Of a DNA stretch of 64,000 nt, positions 58,301-64,000 are shown in pieces. A model generated the notes under the pieces. That model saw only the letters and a program-made list of their open reading frames with translations, did not search any database and had not been told where the DNA came from. The translations under genes were made by a program, and so were the position numbers. Each line of letters starts with the position of its first letter. The first letter of the stretch is position 1. Origin of the DNA: Strigamia acuminata (Eukaryota; Arthropoda; Chilopoda; Geophilomorpha; Linotaeniidae); NCBI GenBank assembly GCA_949358305.1, contig OX442317.1:6266186-6330185 (forward strand). The letters run 5' to 3'.

Positions 58301-61300
58301 AAACTATACCTATTAGTGTTTTATCAAGAATTTCAATTTTTCTTCTGATTAACGCTTCTTCCGCTTTCGAAATTTCGATCTTCAAATCCAATATTCGGAT
58401 TTGTTTCTTACAATAATCGTCTTCGGATTTCCTCGCTTCGTTCTCTGAATATTTGTTTTGCGAGATCTGAAAACCCAGAAATTAACTCGTTGTATGCCAA
58501 CACAACAAATGCGAATAATAAAAACTGTTCCCATAATAAACACAAAACTGTTCCATGTTAATCTTTCAACCTAAATTTGAAGCACGAACGGGGTTTATAA
58601 TGCATTTCCGTTCGTTTATTTTTTATTATTATTTCTTTATAGTCCGAGTCATCATGCAACATCATTACACCCACACTTTAACCCAAACTAACCGCTCCGA
58701 ATAAGTCCCACGAATGTTATTCCAACCTACAGATCAAATTCCGCAAAATCCACCAAAAATTTCTCGAATTTGATACATTTTAACTCGAAAAAATTCAAAT
58801 TTTTATATCCGCACGAATACCACATCCATCTATTATTAATGAAATAATTTACAACGCAATTTCAATGATTTATTACACCAGTCTGCGTCAACAAACTCCG
58901 GTGCAAACATCGAAAAATGGAAAAAAATTTGGATCCCAAGTGCAAAACTCATCTATAAACGACGTATTAAATTTAAAAATGGAAAAAAGTTGCAGGTGGT
59001 CAAACCTAGGAGGGGAAAACCAATAAACACAAGCAGGGTAGACGCACCAATCAACTATTTTCTTCACCTTTCCCCTTAATTAACAGCGCAGTGAATATAA
59101 CGTAGCCCGCATTCCACGCTAAACAACCCATTTCGACGTAATGATCACTTCTATAACTTTTTACTATTTCTAATATTGTAAATAAGTTTGATTACCATCT
59201 TGTAATTAACATTTCCAAAAATCCTCTAAAATAATACGACAATTTATTTTCAGTTTAATTTTAACCTCTTGTTCCAGCTTCTCTTTTTCACGTTCCAAAT
59301 TCATTTTAACGGTGTTGAGGAACTTCAACTTCTCTTCTCGCGTCGATAAGTCGATTCTATTAAACCTCGACATTCCCATCACTTCAAAAGTGGCTTTCCC
59401 AAACCTCTCTCTATCACAGACCATTCGATCCATTTGTCCTAAAAAAAAAAAAAAAAAAAAATTAAATTAATTTTTCCTCCTAATTCTCATCAAAAATCTT
59501 CATTGACATACTGACCCTTGATCAAATCGCTACTTTTCTGGTAAAATTCGAGATAAATCTTGTCTATGCTCTCAACCGCCGTTGCGTAAACCCTTGACCA
59601 TTCAACCACGGACCTCTGACATTCCTCTTTGACGCGTGGCCCCACGTCGTCGCTTCGAAGACCGTGTCGAGACAAAATTAACTTGCTGTACGCCAACTCT
59701 CTCGTATCTAAATGTGGCCGCAGTAAATAATTGTAGAGTTCCGACAAAGCAACGTTTAGCTTGCGAATAACCTTAAATTAAGAGTATATACGAAACAATT
59801 ATCATTATCCTGTGCCAAAATCGAGAAATATTCGCTCTTTTCAGGGGCGAATCTTCATTTACCCGGTCTTGTAGCTTGGACCATCATATAAGGGCCTCCC
59901 CGCAAGTAAATGGTACATAAAACTTCCTTTTCTTTCATTTACCCAACGAATTGTGGCCCCAATAGACTTGAAAGTCTGATCCGTCGATCTAACTCTCTGG
60001 GGCGGCCATTTTGAATTTGGTTGTAAAAACCAAAACCCGGCATAAACCAATTCATAAACCACTCCAGTCGTGGTTTTTAGACTTCTAAACTCTATGTTTA
60101 GAAAGTCTAATGAAACGGCTCTGTCCGTCTGTCCGTAAATCTCGTAATTTCACGTTTCCGATGTGTTTTTCTTTGCTACATTTCGATACAGAAGGGGTTT
60201 AGAAGTCTAATATGTAATGCGTCCATGCATTACAGATGTTTACTCGTTTGGTGATGGCTTTTGGCTGTTTTTGAGTCCATTCCGTTAAAAGAAACGATTA
60301 AAACCGTAAAAACCAAACCTTTGAACGCGGCTAATGTAAATTCGCCCCTAGCTCATGTAAAAATGCATCTAAAACACAAATTCTACGAAAATTAGATTTA
60401 ACACTCATTTCAAAATATTAAAAACCAATGAAAACACAAATTTTACATACTGATCTGTGTAAAATAGATGTAATTACATGGGATATAAAGCTTAGTGATC
60501 TTTGACAAGTCAGAGAGTAAAGATGGGAGCATAAATCAAAAAGGGTGAGTTCGGGTTCGGCCTTTTAGATTTAATTTGACGATGAAAAATGAGATTGGAC
60601 CAATATTGAGTTATTCAAAAACTCTCACCAGGGCCGACGAACGAGCAGAAATGAGTGAATAAAACGCTAATAATCTATTTCCCATCGTTTCTGATGAATC
60701 CGTACGGATTAGGACAAATAAAATTACATTTTTCACGATCTAAAAGGCAAATATATCAAGAAATTCGACGATTTTTCGCAAAATCTCACCGTACCTCGTC
60801 TTCCAACATGTAAATAGCAGTCACGTTGAGCATGGTATCGGCATCTTTCCTCAATTTATTTACATCTTCGAGTTCGTTTAAATAAGTTTGCACATCAGCT
60901 TCGTAACTAGTCCGTTCGAGTTTATCCAAATCCTCCGTGTACTCATCGCCCGTTGACTTTATAAACAATAAATCGATGATGAGACTTCGGCCGCACAGAT
61001 CCACCGCTGTGCAGAAATATCGCTCGAGATCGGCGCAAGTGGATGAAGACGCCCGAGCCGTCCCAACGTCCAATGAAGTCGAAAGGTTAGTGTACAACGA
61101 TGGGCAGACTAAACTGAGTTGTTGATGCACGTAAATCAGCTCGCTCGGACTGAACAGTTTGGCCCATGCGCATTTCTTTTTGTCACTCGCCAGTCTATGA
61201 CGCTCCTACAGAAAAAAAATTCAAAAGAAATTCAAAATAAATTCAAAATATTCAAGAGAAATTCAAAATATTCAAGAATAATTCAAAATATTCAAGAATA

Positions 61301-63431
61301 ATTCAAAATATTCAAGAGAAATTCAAAATATTCAAGAATAATTCAAAAAATTCAACAAAAAAATTAAAAAAAAATAATAAAAAAAATTTCAAAAAAAATT
61401 TCAAAATTTCAAAAAATAATAAATAAATAAATAGAAAATAAAAATGAGCAATTTAAAAATGAAAACCTTTGGCCCTTGATCTCGTAGCAAACATTACGTC
61501 GTGTTTCTTTGTACGAGCAAAAGCCGCTTGTGAATCAATGGCTGTCTCAATCAGATAAGAGATACAGCAAGAACAGGTTAATTAATGGAAATTATTGTTT
61601 AAAAGCTGTTAGAAAGTGTTTGAAGATGATAGATGGGAACGAGGGGAGGGGAAAACATCTTCGGTCGACACCGTGCGGTAGTTTTTGGTAAACGCAGTTG
61701 GGTAAATGCCAAAGATGGTTGCTTGCCGTGCGTTTGAATACGAAGGACTTTTTGGCATTTGAAAACTGTGTGCAACGTGTGACTTGCAGAACACACGACT
61801 ATTTCTACCCACAAGTTTGCAACAGTTTTTACAAAACGACCATTTTCTTTTGGCACAGAAATTGGGCAACCACCCTCAAAAATGTCCCATGAGGATCTGC
61901 AAAATTTCTAATAAACTGAAATTTGGACAATCCCATTCCCTTTTGCACTTACCATAAATACTCTAATAGAGCGCGGGTGTTCTATTGACAAAACCCAGAT
62001 TTCCATCGCAATATTTTGAAGTCTTCTTGGCAAATTTATACATTTATTTTAGTCATTTTATTCAATTTAGATGTGCGGTTCAAAAATATATTTTACAATA
62101 TAATGCATTCTAAAATGTACAGCATTTCGCGGAATTAAGTATATTATTTATACATTAATTAATGCATTTCATAGTGCAATTGAAAAAATTCATTTTGACA
62201 AATAATAATATTGGGAATGCATTTCATAATATATTTTACAAAATGTATTATCATTTTCAAACCAATAGCATGCACAATGCATTTCAAAATACATTGCAAC
62301 ATAATTCTAATGTATTTTTGAACCACATGAGTGAATTCAATCGTTTTGGTCAATTTAGATCCGCGCTGAATGGGCATCCCCCATTCTATTAGAGTATATA
62401 CAGTAGCTGCATTCAAAAACTAAAATATTTTGTGTTTTACTTCAATTTTAAACCAAAAATGACATCATTTCCTGTTTAAACCCATGTTAAAACTTAAAAT
62501 ACACTTAAACTAAAATTGTTATTTTAATTTTTGAATGCAGCTAGTGTATCATTACTACAAATTCCAATATTTAAACAACCTTTTATCCACATGTTAATGC
62601 ACTAAAACTGTACATTCGGGACAATTTTAATCCCTTCCTTCTTGATGGAATTGCCTTTGTCCACTTTTGACAATAAATATGCTTTGAAAAAATATTAGAT
62701 TTGTTTTATCTTTTAAAAAAAAACTACCTGTCAAATTTGCCCAAAATTTAGAAACAAGACTCAAACTTTCCAGCATGATATCACACACGAACGAATGTTC
62801 TTATTGATTTAATTTTACAATCAAAATATAACTAAAATACAAAGCCATTCACTGCAAAATTAACCCTAAAATATTTCATTCAATAGGATTTAAGCTCGAA
62901 TAGGTAACGCCATCTGGCGACTTTCGAATCAAGCCATAGAAAAATCAAAAACGTCACAATTCGCAGATGGCGAGACAATAAATCGAGCAATAAATGGTCG
63001 TTTTATACCCAAAATTGTTTCCACCGTCTCGTCAATACAACCCATTCATGGCCTCTTTTCTCCGATTTCAGTCCTATTTCATAATTATTCAAACTTATTT
63101 AAAAATAAATGTTCCTCTTCCGTAATAATTAAAAACGTGCCACCAGACGGCGCTAAACATCAAACTACAAAAATAGACATCCCTAACCCAACACAATTTC
63201 GTGAAAATTAAACGAAACTCGGACATCAACACGCCGTAAATTAATAAGGAACAAATGACAACCATATCCTGAACTATTTAGCATTTTGGCCGCACTTACT
63301 TGACACGTGATGGCAAACTTGGCCTCAATTTCATTCCAAGCGATGTTGATGAGTAATTTGCTCGGCGTTTGAGTTACTTTGAACGGATCCTGTCTGATGG
63401 CAATCCAGTCGTTCCAGTTCGTGTGTTCCAT
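55368..63431 (-). CDS. WHAMM/JMY-type actin nucleation promoting factor
   Basis: WASP-superfamily activator of Arp2/3. Eight exons: 63300-63431, 60795-61205, 59516-59771, 59266-59438, 58310-58466, 58089-58249, 57044-57575 and 55368-55513. They total 655 residues. The N-terminus has the WHAMM/JMY membrane/regulatory signature (NDWIAIRQ, LLINIAWNEIEAKFAITCQ), then WAKLFSPSELIYVHQQL. A long coiled coil covers roughly residues 180-480 (ELYNYLLRPHLDTRELAYSK, then DRERFGKATF). Two polyproline tracts, of 10 and 12 prolines, lie at about 530-565. One WH2-like actin-binding motif, INLQDVLKARDKLRR, is followed by a connector FALRDAISRLRIV and the acidic tail DSEESSSESDRDFD. JMY has three WH2 motifs and WHAMM two, and both end with an acidic Trp; here there is one motif and Phe replaces the Trp. 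Protostomes usually have a single WHAMM/JMY-like gene, so no symbol is assigned. Introns are rich in MITEs. Confidence 0.9.
57631..58017. mobile_element. pogo/Tigger-type MITE
   Basis: Flanked by TA. Left end cggtagaacctcgattatcg; right end, reversed, cagtagaacctcgattatca, the terminal style of pogo/Tigger elements. The interior is a degenerate 'aaaatcgattaaaaaacatt' tandem repeat. It lies between exons 6 and 7 of the WHAMM/JMY gene. Confidence 0.8.
59842..60351. mobile_element. MITE with caggggcgaat ends
   Basis: Left end caggggcgaatcttcattta; right end, reversed, taggggcgaatttacatta. It occupies intron 2 of the WHAMM/JMY gene and has another inverted-repeat element inside it. Confidence 0.6.
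60075..60213. mobile_element. Small foldback element nested in the MITE above
   Basis: Ends ttagacttctaaactc and gggtttagaagtctaat pair over about 14 bp. The interior carries ctgtccgtctgtccgt. Nested insertion inferred. Confidence 0.6.
61219..61345. repeat. Tandem 'ttcaaaatattcaagaataa' repeat
   Basis: Five to six units of about 20 bp just upstream of the second exon in WHAMM/JMY intron 1. Followed by A-rich low-complexity sequence to about 61440. Confidence 0.85.
62096..62335. repeat. Dispersed repeat family A, copy 2
   Basis: Shares ordered blocks with 46487-46755; intron 1 of the WHAMM/JMY gene. See copy 1 for the block list. Confidence 0.75.
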
Positions 63432-63565
63432 CGCAATCTAGCTGCCAGATGTAGTCCGACTTGATATAAACAGATCGCAAGCATGAACGTAAACTTTGTC
63501 GTAATCGACTACACTTCCCGAAACGTCACGAGACTTCTCTAAACTAGCGCTGCCATCTTGCGGTT
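62905..63565. promoter_or_regulatory. Cluster of CTCF-like motifs around the WHAMM/JMY start
   Basis: Four words resemble the CTCF core CCASYAGRKGGC. They are cgccagatggcgtta (minus, about 62907-62921), cgcagatggcgag (62962-62974), gccaccagacggcgc (63139-63153) and ccgcaagatggcagcgc (minus, about 63547-63563). They bracket exon 1 of the gene. Binding is inference. Confidence 0.4.
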
Positions 63566-64000
63566 GAAATCGCAACCATTTTCTTCCCGAAAATAAAATC
63601 CAAACCACAGTTTAAATACGTACAACGCACGTAAGTAATACCAAAACACGTGTAAAACCACTATTATTATTATTATTCAACATTTTATCAGAACCCACGA
63701 GCAAAAACCAGCTTCAAACTTCACTATTGTCCTGACGTCACAAGTCATCAACTCATCATGCGCGGTGTGCATTAAAAAAATGGCGCATTTGTTATGGTTC
63801 TCCGTTAACCGTCGATTTTCAATGAATCAAGATTAGAAGACCGGGAATTCAGTTCTCCCCAAACGGGAAAAATCACAACACGTGTCGTGTACGTAATCAA
63901 TTTCAAACCGTTCCAATACTTAACCACAAGCCGTCTAATTTTCGTCTTTCCCAATCCAAACAGACCCAATTGCAACACCAAAACCCACAAAATGTGCGAT
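63566..64000. other. Right-edge intergenic sequence
   Basis: No gene recognised. The longest frame (63805-63990, minus) shows no family feature. Confidence 0.5.

Noticed and set aside
1-64000. CRISPR arrays, operons, rRNA genes, prophage
   Set aside because: Spliced eukaryotic nuclear DNA; tandem repeats here lack unique spacers of constant length.

Overview
This is a gene-dense, AT-rich segment of an animal nuclear genome, most likely an arthropod. Genes are split by short GT-AG introns (often 50-100 bp). The set includes Mef2, FoxB, Integrator and TFIIIC subunits and a tandem pair of divergent ionotropic receptors (IRs), a protostome/arthropod-type chemosensory family. The introns carry Tc1/mariner, hAT-like and pogo-like debris. 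I cannot place it below phylum: nothing is lineage-diagnostic by eye. All exon models were joined by hand; the full-length ones all sum to whole codons.

Layout. 412-1201 (-): N-terminal exons of TFIIIC220/GTF3C1, running off the left edge. 1467-2201 (-): a small five-exon gene I do not recognise. 2569-7032 (-): INTS3, 19 exons. 7430-9690 (+): cytosolic asparaginyl-tRNA synthetase, head-to-head with INTS3 across about 400 bp. 10405-17456 and 18830-23653 (+): two paralogous 12-exon IR/iGluR-like channels with matching exon structure; the introns of the first host a Tc1 element, a mariner relic and a hAT-like MITE. 24588-25505 (+): an apparently non-coding spliced transcript whose two introns each hold a box C/D RNA, the boxes D lying at the same distance from the 3' splice sites. 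28019-35750 (-): Mef2, with a long AT-rich 3' side and about 8 kb of upstream non-coding DNA. 43657-45726 (-): PDIA3/ERp57. 51775-52623 (+): intronless FoxB in a GC-rich island. 55368-63431 (-): a WHAMM/JMY-type actin nucleation promoting factor.

The genes do not form a pathway. They are mostly housekeeping (transcription, RNA processing, translation, ER folding, actin) plus two developmental regulators (Mef2, FoxB) with large non-coding surroundings, and a sensory receptor pair.

The most interesting items are the tandem box C/D RNA host locus, a recent 203-bp copy of an IR exon/intron junction placed upstream of its source gene, a cluster of CTCF-like motifs at the WHAMM/JMY promoter, a GC-AG intron in INTS3, and the loss of the usual C-terminal tryptophan in the WHAMM/JMY acidic tail.
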